From the NCBI RefSeq assembly GCF_030295975.1, contig NZ_AP027364.1:992001-1056000 (forward strand): a stretch of 64,000 bases of DNA. The letters run 5' to 3'. Origin of the DNA: Thalassotalea atypica (GTDB lineage: Bacteria > Pseudomonadota > Gammaproteobacteria > Enterobacterales > Alteromonadaceae). How positions within the stretch are numbered: the first letter of the stretch is position 1; every line of letters begins with the position of its first letter. Under the pieces are notes generated by a model. That model had not been told where the DNA came from. It did not search any database and saw nothing but the letters and a program-made list of their open reading frames with translations. The position numbers and the translations under genes are program-made. Positions 56,970 through 64,000 of this stretch are shown piece after piece.

Positions 56970-57590
56970 ATGCCGTATCTAAAAACACTCGTTGTCGCGA
57001 TTACCTGCTTACTCATGTTATCAAGCTGTGCGTCTGCTCCACCGAAGAATCCTGAAAATATATGTGAAATATTCAGAGAAAACAGGGACTGGTATTTTGA
57101 TGCTAAGGATGCCAAAGATCGCTGGGGCGTGCCTATTCATGTGCCAATGGCAATGATGTATCAGGAAAGTATGTTTAGATCTGATGCACTCCCGCCTAGA
57201 GATTATCTACTTGGCTTTATTCCATGGGGCAGAGTCAGCAGTGCTTATGGTTTTTCTCAAGCGAAAACTATGACTTGGGATGATTATATTCGTGAAACGG
57301 GTAATTCAGGTGCTGATCGCGATGACTTTGATGATGCCATCGATTTTATGGGGTGGTTCATATTTAAGACTAATAAAATAAATCGAGTCTCTAAATGGGA
57401 TGCTTATAACCAGTATCTTAATTATCACGAAGGTTGGGGTGGTTTTAGAAAGAAAACTTACAAAGCCAAAGGCTGGTTAGTCAAAGTTTCTCGCAAAGTC
57501 GATAACCGAGCGAAAAGGTATAGCAGCCAGCTAAAAAGTTGTGAAGACGATTTAAACAGCAGTTGGTTATGGCGATTATTTTTTGGTTAA
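56970..57590 (+). CDS. Lytic-transglycosylase-like (SLT) lipoprotein
   Basis: 206 residues from ATG 56970 (a frame start at 56940 adds ten). Signal peptide with lipobox LSSC (C20 in this numbering) gives a lipoprotein. The segment VPIHVPMAMMYQESMFRSDA has the SLT catalytic glutamate context (E in QES), then SAYGFSQAKTMTWDDY. It resembles small SLT-domain lipoproteins of Alteromonadales. Probable role: peptidoglycan cleavage at the envelope. The adjacent sigma-E-type array makes an envelope-stress link attractive but unproven. Confidence 0.82.
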   Translation: MPYLKTLVVAITCLLMLSSCASAPPKNPENICEIFRENRDWYFDAKDAKDRWGVPIHVPMAMMYQESMFRSDALPPRDYLLGFIPWGRVSSAYGFSQAKTMTWDDYIRETGNSGADRDDFDDAIDFMGWFIFKTNKINRVSKWDAYNQYLNYHEGWGGFRKKTYKAKGWLVKVSRKVDNRAKRYSSQLKSCEDDLNSSWLWRLFFG

Positions 57591-57625
57591 AATACACTAA
57601 ATAAATTACTTTATAATTAATAAAT

Positions 57626-57665
57626 AGCGCACTAGTGAACTATGCTACACTAGCGCGCTTTTTTT
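57626..57665 (+). terminator. Terminator just upstream of the helicase gene
   Basis: GCGC-A-CTAGTG pairs with CACTAG-C-GCGC (one mismatch), ten-base loop, T7. It ends only 16 bases before the next start codon, so it may also act as a leader hairpin. Confidence 0.85.
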
Positions 57666-57681
57666 ATTTCGGAACCAATCC

Positions 57682-59097
57682 ATGGCATTCTCTTCTCTCG
57701 GTTTGAGCCAAAAAATTCTTGATGCGATTCAAGAGCAAGGCTATGACAAGCCTTCACCTATTCAAGAACAAGCGATCCCAAAAATACTTGCTGGCCGAGA
57801 TATTCTGGCGGCGGCACAAACAGGTACGGGTAAAACCGCTGGCTTTACGTTGCCAATACTGCAAAAACTATATGAAAGTAGTAAACATAAGTCGGTGAAA
57901 GGAAATCACACGCAAGTCTTGATATTAACCCCAACTCGTGAGTTGGCCGCGCAAATACAAGACAGCATAGTTAAATACAGCAAACATATACCCGTCACCA
58001 GTGACGTGGTTTTTGGTGGTATAAAAATCAACCCGCAAATGCTTCGTCTTCGAAAGGGTGTAGACATATTGGTGGCAACACCTGGTCGTTTACTCGATTT
58101 GTATCAGCAAAATGCGATCAAGTTTCAACAACTTCACACGCTAGTGCTTGATGAAGCGGATCGTATGTTGGACATGGGCTTTAGCCGCGATATCAATAAA
58201 ATATTGGCGTTGCTTCCTAAAAAAAGACAAACGCTACTTTTCTCTGCAACATTTTCTCCTGAAATCAGAGAGCTGGCTAAGGGCGTTGTTCATAACCCGA
58301 GTGAAGTCTCTGTAACGCCTGAAAATAGTACAGCAGCCACTATTGAGCACTGGCTTGTTGCGGCGGATAAGAAAAGAAAACCTGCGCTTTTACATCATTT
58401 GATCACCACTGAAAAGTGGCAACAAGTGCTAGTATTTACTCGTACTAAACACGGTGCTAATAAATTAACCCGATATCTCGAAAGTGAAGGGCATAAAGCG
58501 GCAGCCATCCATGGCAATAAGAGCCAAGGTGCCCGAACGAAAGCATTGGCCGGATTTAAAAGTAAAGACATCAGTATTTTGGTTGCAACTGATATTGCGG
58601 CGCGAGGCATTGATATTAGCCAGTTACCGCAAGTGGTTAATTTTGATTTGCCAAACGTGCAAGAAGATTATGTTCATCGCATTGGCCGTACAGGCAGAGC
58701 GGGGGTTAATGGACAAGCGGTATCCTTAGTTTCAGCAGACGAATATGATCAACTTGTCGATATCGAATATGTCATTCAACAGCATATTCCAAGACGAGAA
58801 ATTGCCAAGTTCACACCGATGAACCCGTTAGCGGAGTCTCGTGCAATTAAGCCGTTTAAAGCGAAAAAACCTAAAAAGCCAAAAGCACCCAAAGTTGAAC
58901 ATAAAGACGGCCAAAAATCAGGTGACAATGCCAAAGGACATAAACCAAAAAGCAAGAATCCACGTCATCGCGTTAACAGCGGCGGGAACAATGCGAGCGG
59001 TAACAAAACGAACTCCTCTCAAAAACGCCGTTCAGGAAATTCATCGCAGCCAAATAAAAGTGGTAACCGCAAACCCAGCCCTTACCAGAATAGCTAA
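57682..59097 (+). CDS. rhlE: DEAD-box RNA helicase, RhlE-like
   Basis: 471 residues. Motifs in order: Q-motif [10 protein letters not shown], Walker [21 protein letters not shown] in [20 protein letters not shown] in [14 protein letters not shown] in [11 protein letters not shown] and [11 protein letters not shown] Lys/Ser/Asn-rich basic tail (about 385-471) likely binds RNA. RhlE-type helicases remodel rRNA and degradosome RNAs, often more in the cold. RhlE versus a near relative cannot be settled here. Confidence 0.88.
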   Translation: MAFSSLGLSQKILDAIQEQGYDKPSPIQEQAIPKILAGRDILAAAQTGTGKTAGFTLPILQKLYESSKHKSVKGNHTQVLILTPTRELAAQIQDSIVKYSKHIPVTSDVVFGGIKINPQMLRLRKGVDILVATPGRLLDLYQQNAIKFQQLHTLVLDEADRMLDMGFSRDINKILALLPKKRQTLLFSATFSPEIRELAKGVVHNPSEVSVTPENSTAATIEHWLVAADKKRKPALLHHLITTEKWQQVLVFTRTKHGANKLTRYLESEGHKAAAIHGNKSQGARTKALAGFKSKDISILVATDIAARGIDISQLPQVVNFDLPNVQEDYVHRIGRTGRAGVNGQAVSLVSADEYDQLVDIEYVIQQHIPRREIAKFTPMNPLAESRAIKPFKAKKPKKPKAPKVEHKDGQKSGDNAKGHKPKSKNPRHRVNSGGNNASGNKTNSSQKRRSGNSSQPNKSGNRKPSPYQNS

Positions 59098-59254
59098 TTT
59101 TAGTTATTTGTAGCTGTCAGCTGTTTTTATATTGAGAGCAGTTGACGGTTCACCGTAAAAGACTCCCTATTTACCGCAAAGATCTTTTTTAGGATAGGCG
59201 GCACTTAAAAGCTGTGTTAACTTTTTAATCACGTTAATACACAAGCTAAAGTCT

Positions 59255-60667
59255 ATGTTTAAATTATCAAAAACTCCTGTTGCCAGCAGTGTAAATGTTG
59301 CCAGTGCCTTATTCTGTTTTTCGATGTCATTTGGCACCGTCCAAGCGCAATCATTGGTTGTACCGCCAAGTGAACACCCTGTTTTAAGGGATATACAAGC
59401 TAATGTTAGTGCGGATAGGCTTAAACAAGATGTCACTAAACTGGTGAGTTTTGGGACTCGCCATACCTTGTCAAAGACGGAATCTAACACAAACGGTATT
59501 GGCGCCGCGCGTCGATGGATCAAAGCAGAATTTGACAAAATTTCAGCAGAATGTGGTGGCTGTTTGGAAGTAATTTATCAAAAACAAACGTTTTCAGGCG
59601 AAAAGCGTATTCCTAACCCGACTGAAGTCGTAAACGTAATTGCCATTCAGCGCGGTACTGTCGATCCTAATCGATACATTGTGATGTCAGGAGATATCGA
59701 TTCAAGAGTGAGTGACCCTTTAGATTTCACCACAACATCACCAGGGGCAAATGATAATGCATCAGGTGTCGCCGGCGTTATTGAGACGGCACGTGTTCTG
59801 TCAAAACATAATTTTGATAGCACGGTGGTTTATGCGGCGCTCTCTGGTGAAGAGCAAGGCTTGTTTGGCGGGAAAATTATGGCAGAGACCGCGCAGAAAG
59901 ATAACTGGCGTGTTCAAGCAGTGATTAATAACGACATGATTGGCAATATTGCTGGCATAAATGGCGTGATCAATAACACCACCGCACGGGTGTTCTCGGA
60001 AGGTGTACGTTATGTTGAAACACCTGAAGAAGCTAAACTAAGACGTTTTACTGGTGGGGAGGTGGACTCGCCGTCACGCAATGTCGCCCGTTATATTGAC
60101 AAAATTGCCGATGACTATATCCCCAACTTGGATGTGATGATGGTGTACCGATTAGATCGCTTTGCTCGTGGTGGCCATCATCGACCGTTTAACAAGGTTG
60201 GTTATCCGGCGGTACGTATCATGGAAACCAATGAGCACTACGATCGCCAACATCAAGACCTACGCACAGAAAACGGCCGTGAATATGGTGATGTACTCTC
60301 CGGCGTCGACTTTGATTTCAATGCAAAACTCACGTCATTAAATGCGGTTACCTTAGCGTCGATGGCGTGGGCACCAGCGCCTCCTGCAAACGTTGAAATC
60401 AGTGGTGCGGTTATGCCATCAACAACGCTTAAATGGACTAGACCGATAGGAAAGATGGCTGAAAATCTTGCGGGCTATCGTGTGCATTGGCGACTAACTA
60501 CCGATGCTCAGTGGACAAAGAGCCAATATGTTGGTGATATCACTGAATTTGAATTGAAGAACGTTGTTATTGATAACTACTTCTTTGGTGTCAGCAGTGT
60601 GTCAAAAACAGGATTCGAGTCACCCGTGGTTTTTCCGGGTCCTGCGGGATCATTTGGTGGTTACTAA
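59255..60667 (+). CDS. Secreted M28 family metallopeptidase
   Basis: 470 residues with an N-terminal signal sequence (about 1-32, cleavage near VQAQ). M28 zinc sites: GDIDSRVSD (aspartate where many members have histidine), GANDNASGVAGVIE, SGEEQGLFGG with catalytic glutamate, NNDMIGN and a later GGHHRPF histidine. The C-terminal part (about 375-465) reads like a fibronectin-type III domain (PPANVEISGAVMPSTTLKWTRP). Likely an exported aminopeptidase scavenging peptides. Stands alone with a terminator after it. Confidence 0.87.
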   Translation: MFKLSKTPVASSVNVASALFCFSMSFGTVQAQSLVVPPSEHPVLRDIQANVSADRLKQDVTKLVSFGTRHTLSKTESNTNGIGAARRWIKAEFDKISAECGGCLEVIYQKQTFSGEKRIPNPTEVVNVIAIQRGTVDPNRYIVMSGDIDSRVSDPLDFTTTSPGANDNASGVAGVIETARVLSKHNFDSTVVYAALSGEEQGLFGGKIMAETAQKDNWRVQAVINNDMIGNIAGINGVINNTTARVFSEGVRYVETPEEAKLRRFTGGEVDSPSRNVARYIDKIADDYIPNLDVMMVYRLDRFARGGHHRPFNKVGYPAVRIMETNEHYDRQHQDLRTENGREYGDVLSGVDFDFNAKLTSLNAVTLASMAWAPAPPANVEISGAVMPSTTLKWTRPIGKMAENLAGYRVHWRLTTDAQWTKSQYVGDITEFELKNVVIDNYFFGVSSVSKTGFESPVVFPGPAGSFGGY

Positions 60668-60750
60668 AGTATTTTGATGTGGCTTTTGCTTTAATATTGC
60701 CCTTTTCTATAGCAAACTTTTTATCAAGATTTAGCTTGATGATAAGAAAT

Positions 60751-60779
60751 AAAAAAAAGCGCCTATGGCGCTTTTTTTT
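60751..60779. terminator. Bidirectional terminator after M28 gene
   Basis: A8GCGCC-TAT-GGCGCT8, perfect stem with a three-base loop, between convergent genes. Confidence 0.93.
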
Positions 60780-60804
60780 ATTGGGTAGTCGTAAATAACA
60801 AAAG

Positions 60805-61608
60805 TTATTTCGATAGACTCTCGCCTAAATGTGGGCGAATGTCTTTTAGAATTTCTTTTAACACCTTTGTGCTAGCAGCAACAATATTGCCTGATTGGCT
60901 GTGGTTATGGCCGCCTACAAAATCAGTCACTAATCCACCGGCTTCAACTACAAGCAATTCGCCTGCTGCTGTGTCCCATGGTTTTAAGCCAATTTCAAAA
61001 TAACCGTCAACTCGGCCAGCAGCAACGTACGCTAGGTCTAACGCGGCTGAACCAGCGCGGCGCATGTCTGCAGTTTTTACAAACATCGTTTTAAACATTT
61101 CAAAATACGCATCACTGTGATGTTTTTTCTTGAATGGAAAACCAGTAGCTAAGACTGAACCGTTAAGATCTTTAGATTGTTTTACACGGATACGAGAGCC
61201 GTTTAACTGAGCACCTTTACCGCGACTCGCTGTAAACACTTCACCACGGATAGGATCATAGATCACTGCTTGGTCTAACTTACCTTTTACTTTAAGGGCA
61301 ATAGATACAGCGAAATGAGGAATGCCTTTTACAAAATTGGTGGTACCATCGAGCGGGTCGATGATCCATTGGTAGTCTTGGTCAGAGCCATCAACAACAC
61401 CACACTCTTCACTAACGATACAGTGATTTGGATAAGCTTTTTGAATGGTATCAATAATGGCTTGTTCTGCCGCTTTATCGATATTCGAAACAAAGTCATT
61501 TGTTCCTTTTAATTCAACTTCAACTTTATCTTGTTGTTCAAAAGAACGTGAAATTATATTTCCAGCCGAACGCGCAGCGCGCACAGCAATGTTAAGCATT
61601 GGATGCAT
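60805..61608 (-). CDS. suhB: Inositol-1-monophosphatase SuhB
   Basis: 267 residues, E. coli length. Metal-site motifs: EECGVVDG, WIIDPLDGTTNFVKG and the C-terminal WDTAAGELLVVEAGG. Besides phosphatase activity, SuhB joins the rRNA antitermination complex in E. coli. It is divergent from trmJ across 356 bases, the usual gammaproteobacterial arrangement. Confidence 0.95.
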   Translation of the reverse strand: MHPMLNIAVRAARSAGNIISRSFEQQDKVEVELKGTNDFVSNIDKAAEQAIIDTIQKAYPNHCIVSEECGVVDGSDQDYQWIIDPLDGTTNFVKGIPHFAVSIALKVKGKLDQAVIYDPIRGEVFTASRGKGAQLNGSRIRVKQSKDLNGSVLATGFPFKKKHHSDAYFEMFKTMFVKTADMRRAGSAALDLAYVAAGRVDGYFEIGLKPWDTAAGELLVVEAGGLVTDFVGGHNHSQSGNIVAASTKVLKEILKDIRPHLGESLSK

Positions 61609-61964
61609 GGTTTAACTACCCCGATTTTGTAAAAGAACTGTTCTAACAAACCCACTCGTTGCTAGAGGGCGCGGATTATAACAGAATGTTCTTCTAATAG
61701 CCAATGACATCAATCTCCCTTAAATAAGGCTTTGTCATTGTATTGTAATGTGCCATAAGCATAGATGGATTTATGGTTTTTTCTATTTTCTAGCTAACGA
61801 GAAGGTCGCACTTTTTATTTCATCAATAGGCGCTTATATCAATTCCGACTAATTCAGATGGAATAACCATAGTGACTATTGTAAAAATCAGATGCAAAAA
61901 CTTGCCTACATAGGTACTGTTCTATGGTAGAATCCCGACAATTTTAGCCATCTAGATAGTTATA
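61609..61964. other. Divergent intergenic region suhB / trmJ
   Basis: About 356 bases containing both promoters; a TAGAAT -10 lies at about 61929-61934 upstream of trmJ. I see no other structured element or coding sequence. Confidence 0.45.
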
Positions 61965-62738
61965 ATGTCTGACGTTCAAGTAAATACCCAAGCAAAATTA
62001 GAGAATGTAAAAATTGTTCTCGTTAATACATCGGATTGTCGCAACATTGGCTCTGCTGCCAGAGCAATGAAAACCATGGGCTTAAGCCAGTTGGTATTAG
62101 TTGATCCCATTGAAATGCCAAATGGTCAAGCGCAAGCGCTAGCAGCCGGAGCAACAGATGTACTGGCAGACGCCAAAGTAGTTAATACGTTAGAAGAAGC
62201 AATTGTCGATTGTGGTTTGGTTGTTGGCACCAGTGCCCGTTCGCGCACATTGCCTTGGCCAATGCTTGATCCAAGAGAATGTGGTGAGAAGCTTATTAAA
62301 GAAGTGCCTGATTACTCTGTTGCCTTAGTGTTTGGTCGCGAAAGTAGCGGTTTGACCAATGAGGAATTACAACTTTGTCATTTCCATGTCCAAATTCCGG
62401 CAAACCCAGAGTATAGCTCCTTGAATTTGGCCATGGCAGTACAAACATTAAGTTATGAAGTAAGAATGGCGTTTCTTGCGTCACAAAATGCGTCGTATGA
62501 AAAAACGGGAGATGCTGACGAAGAGTATCCTGTGGTTGAAGAAACAGAGCGAATGTTTCAGCATTTTGAAGACGCGTTAAAAGCAACAAGTTTTATTGTT
62601 CCAAGTCATCCGGGTTTAGTGATGACAAAACTGAGACGATTTATTAACCGCGCTCGTCCAGACACAAAAGAAGTTAAAATGTGGCGTGGTATCTTGTCTT
62701 CGATAGAGAAGACGGCAAGGCGCGCTGATAAATCGTAA
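61965..62738 (+). CDS. trmJ: tRNA (cytidine/uridine-32-2'-O)-methyltransferase TrmJ
   Basis: 257 residues, a SPOUT enzyme. It has [19 protein letters not shown] at the N-terminus, [14 protein letters not shown] and [22 protein letters not shown], the trefoil-knot SAM site. It 2'-O-methylates position 32 of tRNAs. It starts the trmJ-cysE-iscR run; cysE begins 18 bases later. Confidence 0.95.
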   Translation: MSDVQVNTQAKLENVKIVLVNTSDCRNIGSAARAMKTMGLSQLVLVDPIEMPNGQAQALAAGATDVLADAKVVNTLEEAIVDCGLVVGTSARSRTLPWPMLDPRECGEKLIKEVPDYSVALVFGRESSGLTNEELQLCHFHVQIPANPEYSSLNLAMAVQTLSYEVRMAFLASQNASYEKTGDADEEYPVVEETERMFQHFEDALKATSFIVPSHPGLVMTKLRRFINRARPDTKEVKMWRGILSSIEKTARRADKS

Positions 62739-62755
62739 ATTGAATAGGAAGAGAT

Positions 62756-63565
62756 ATGTTTAGTCGCATCAAAGAAGATATTAACAGTGTCTTTGATCGA
62801 GATCCTGCTGCAAGAACAGCGCTTGAAGTCTTTTTAAATTATCCTGGCATGCATGCCATTTGGGGTCATAGGCTCTCAAACTGGTTTTGGCGAAAGGACA
62901 TTAAGTTAATAGCGCGACTTATCTCAACCATTGCCCGATGGTTAACTGGGGTTGAAATTCACCCAGGTGCAACGTTAGGACGGAGATTGTTTATTGACCA
63001 CGGCATGGGCATCGTTATTGGTGAAACAGCAGAAATTGGTGATGATTGTACAATTTATCATGGTGTTACTCTTGGTGGTACCAGCTGGAATGCAGGCAAA
63101 CGACACCCAACTTTATTAGATAATGTGGTTATCGGCGCCGGTGCTCAAGTGCTTGGCCCTATAACAATAGGTAAAAACGGTAAAATTGGTTCCAATTCTG
63201 TTGTTGTTAAAGATGTCCCTGATGGCGCGACAGCCGTTGGCATCCCAGGAAAAATTGTTAACCCTAATGGGAAAAATGGCACTGTTGGTCCAAGAGATGC
63301 CGTCGCTAAAAAATACGGCTTTGATGCTTATGCCATTTCTGAAGATAATCCAGATCCGGTTGCTAAGGCGATTGGGCGATTACTCGACCATGTGCATTTG
63401 ATGGACAACAAAGTGGCAGACCTTTGCAAAGAGATTAATCAATTAGGTGGTAATGTTTGCCAAGAAGCATTGCCTGAATTGAGGGTAGGTGAGTTTGTTG
63501 AAGATGAAAAAGCAGCAGCCAAGCGTCGTCAAGATACTGTGGACGCTTTCGACCCTGAAATTTAG
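62756..63565 (+). CDS. cysE: Serine O-acetyltransferase CysE
   Basis: 269 residues with AGGAAG before the ATG. The left-handed beta-helix is evident from hexapeptide repeats and [27 protein letters not shown] and [14 protein letters not shown]. The C-terminal tail lacks a clear terminal Ile-rich end but is acidic and ends FDPEI, which could dock in CysK. It makes O-acetylserine for cysteine synthesis, and sits before the Isc cluster that uses that cysteine as sulfur source. Confidence 0.94.
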   Translation: MFSRIKEDINSVFDRDPAARTALEVFLNYPGMHAIWGHRLSNWFWRKDIKLIARLISTIARWLTGVEIHPGATLGRRLFIDHGMGIVIGETAEIGDDCTIYHGVTLGGTSWNAGKRHPTLLDNVVIGAGAQVLGPITIGKNGKIGSNSVVVKDVPDGATAVGIPGKIVNPNGKNGTVGPRDAVAKKYGFDAYAISEDNPDPVAKAIGRLLDHVHLMDNKVADLCKEINQLGGNVCQEALPELRVGEFVEDEKAAAKRRQDTVDAFDPEI

Positions 63566-63581
63566 TTAGTCACCAATAATA

Positions 63582-63606
63582 ATACTTGACTAATTTAGTC
63601 GGGTTT
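63582..63606. promoter_or_regulatory. IscR type 1 binding site, upstream copy
   Basis: Bases from ATACTTGAC to AGTCGGGTTT over 25 bp match the known type-1 IscR pattern ATASYYGACTRNNNYAGTCRRNTAT nearly throughout. It lies just before the -35 of the iscR promoter. Confidence 0.8.
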
Positions 63607-63609
63607 CTC

Positions 63610-63637
63610 TTGACACCAATCTAGCAAAGGGTAAAAT
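63610..63637 (+). promoter_or_regulatory. Sigma-70 promoter of iscR
   Basis: TTGACA (63610-63615), 16 bases, TAAAAT (63632-63637). Confidence 0.8.
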
Positions 63638-63660
63638 ACTTGAGTAGTTTACTTGGGTAT
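63636..63660. promoter_or_regulatory. IscR type 1 site overlapping the -10
   Basis: ATACTTGAG to CTTGGGTAT over 25 bp, a good type-1 match overlapping the -10 by two bases and the start region, suited to autorepression. A weaker third match follows at 63661-63685 (TTATTTGACT then GGGATAT). Confidence 0.72.
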
Positions 63661-63719
63661 TTATTTGACTAATTTGCAGGGATATGTAAAATTGCGCTGC
63701 GAATTACTTAGGGCACATT

Positions 63720-64000
63720 ATGAAACTCACATCTAAAGGGCGCTATGCCGTAACAGCGATGTTGGATGTAGCAATACATGCATCTGATGGACCTGTGCCA
63801 TTGGCAGATATTTCTGAGCGACAAGGCATTTCCCTATCCTATTTAGAACAATTGTTTTCACGCCTTCGCAAAAATGGTCTTGTTATCAGTGTCCGGGGTC
63901 CCGGTGGCGGTTACCGTTTGGGTAAATGTACCGCAGAAATTGCTGTAGCAGACGTTATTAGCGCTGTTGACGAGAGTGTTGACGCAACTAAATGTGGTGG
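63720..64000 (+). CDS. iscR: Iron-sulfur cluster regulator IscR, N-terminal fragment
   Basis: First 93 codons only; the gene runs off the right edge. It starts [18 protein letters not shown] with the Rrf2 winged helix ([29 protein letters not shown]). The first cluster cysteine (TKCGG) is reached just before the end. IscR senses [2Fe-2S] status and represses its own isc operon through the sites upstream. iscS, iscU and the rest presumably follow. Confidence 0.95.
   Translation, partial: MKLTSKGRYAVTAMLDVAIHASDGPVPLADISERQGISLSYLEQLFSRLRKNGLVISVRGPGGGYRLGKCTAEIAVADVISAVDESVDATKCG

Noticed and set aside
1-64000. Mobile elements, prophage, CRISPR, tRNA or rRNA genes
   Set aside because: I saw no transposase or integrase genes, no spaced direct repeats of CRISPR type, and no tRNA or rRNA signatures; this was by eye and not by a covariance search.

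Overview
The window looks like a contiguous piece of a marine gammaproteobacterial chromosome, most likely Alteromonadales close to Colwelliaceae (Colwellia/Thalassotalea). The grounds are AT-rich DNA, the fadIJ pair, a sodium-type PomAB flagellar stator next to xseB-ispA-dxs and thiI, many c-di-GMP proteins, and conserved blocks in typical order (leuS to lipA; suhB/trmJ/cysE/iscR). I see no rRNA, tRNA, CRISPR array, transposase or prophage. The assignment is inferred from gene content and order only.

Layout. 1-2.5 kb: minus-strand MoxR/DUF58/DUF4381/VWA operon, cut by the left edge. 2.8-6.3 kb: fadIJ beta-oxidation operon behind a FadR-like palindrome, ending in a strong terminator. 6.4-7.1 kb: a small membrane protein and an unusual two-peptide minus-strand operon, one peptide being secreted and built of tandem 16-residue repeats. 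7.4-12 kb: a 1514-residue propeller/PAS/GGDEF/EAL sensor. 12.1-14.9 kb: an M16 protease. 15.1-19.6 kb: sixA, smrB, prmB-aroC and an MFS transporter. 20.1-23.4 kb: two outer-membrane barrels, a LysR regulator and a secreted nuclease. 23.5-37.5 kb: a long minus-strand block (leuS-lptE-holA-nadD-rsfS-rlmH-mrdA-mrdB-rlpA, then dacA-aminotransferase-ybeD-lipB-lipA) joining tRNA charging, LPS assembly, replication, NAD synthesis, ribosome maturation, cell elongation and lipoylation. 37.7-40.8 kb: zinc-ribbon protein and Lon-like protease. 40.9-43.9 kb: dxs-ispA-xseB. 44.2-45.9 kb: pomAB. 46-54.5 kb: small orphan, thiI, a GGDEF/EAL protein, a PanE-like reductase, VanZ, yajQ, a sodium symporter and a pseudouridine synthase. 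54.7-60.7 kb: gshA, a non-coding array, a lytic-transglycosylase-like lipoprotein, a DEAD-box helicase and an M28 peptidase. 60.8-64 kb: suhB, trmJ, cysE and the start of iscR with its operators.

The most striking structure lies between gshA and the transglycosylase lipoprotein (56377-56753). Three related units sit in tandem on the minus strand. Each has a sigma-E-like promoter (GAACTT or GAACTA, exactly 16 bases, TCTTA), a body of about 65 nt, and a GCGCG-stem terminator with 8-9 U. They share C-rich and UUUC(A/U)UGUUU segments. I read this as a family of envelope-stress small RNAs analogous in logic to RybB/MicA/VrrA. It is the best candidate here for an undescribed system. Second is the coupled two-peptide operon at 6723-7070.
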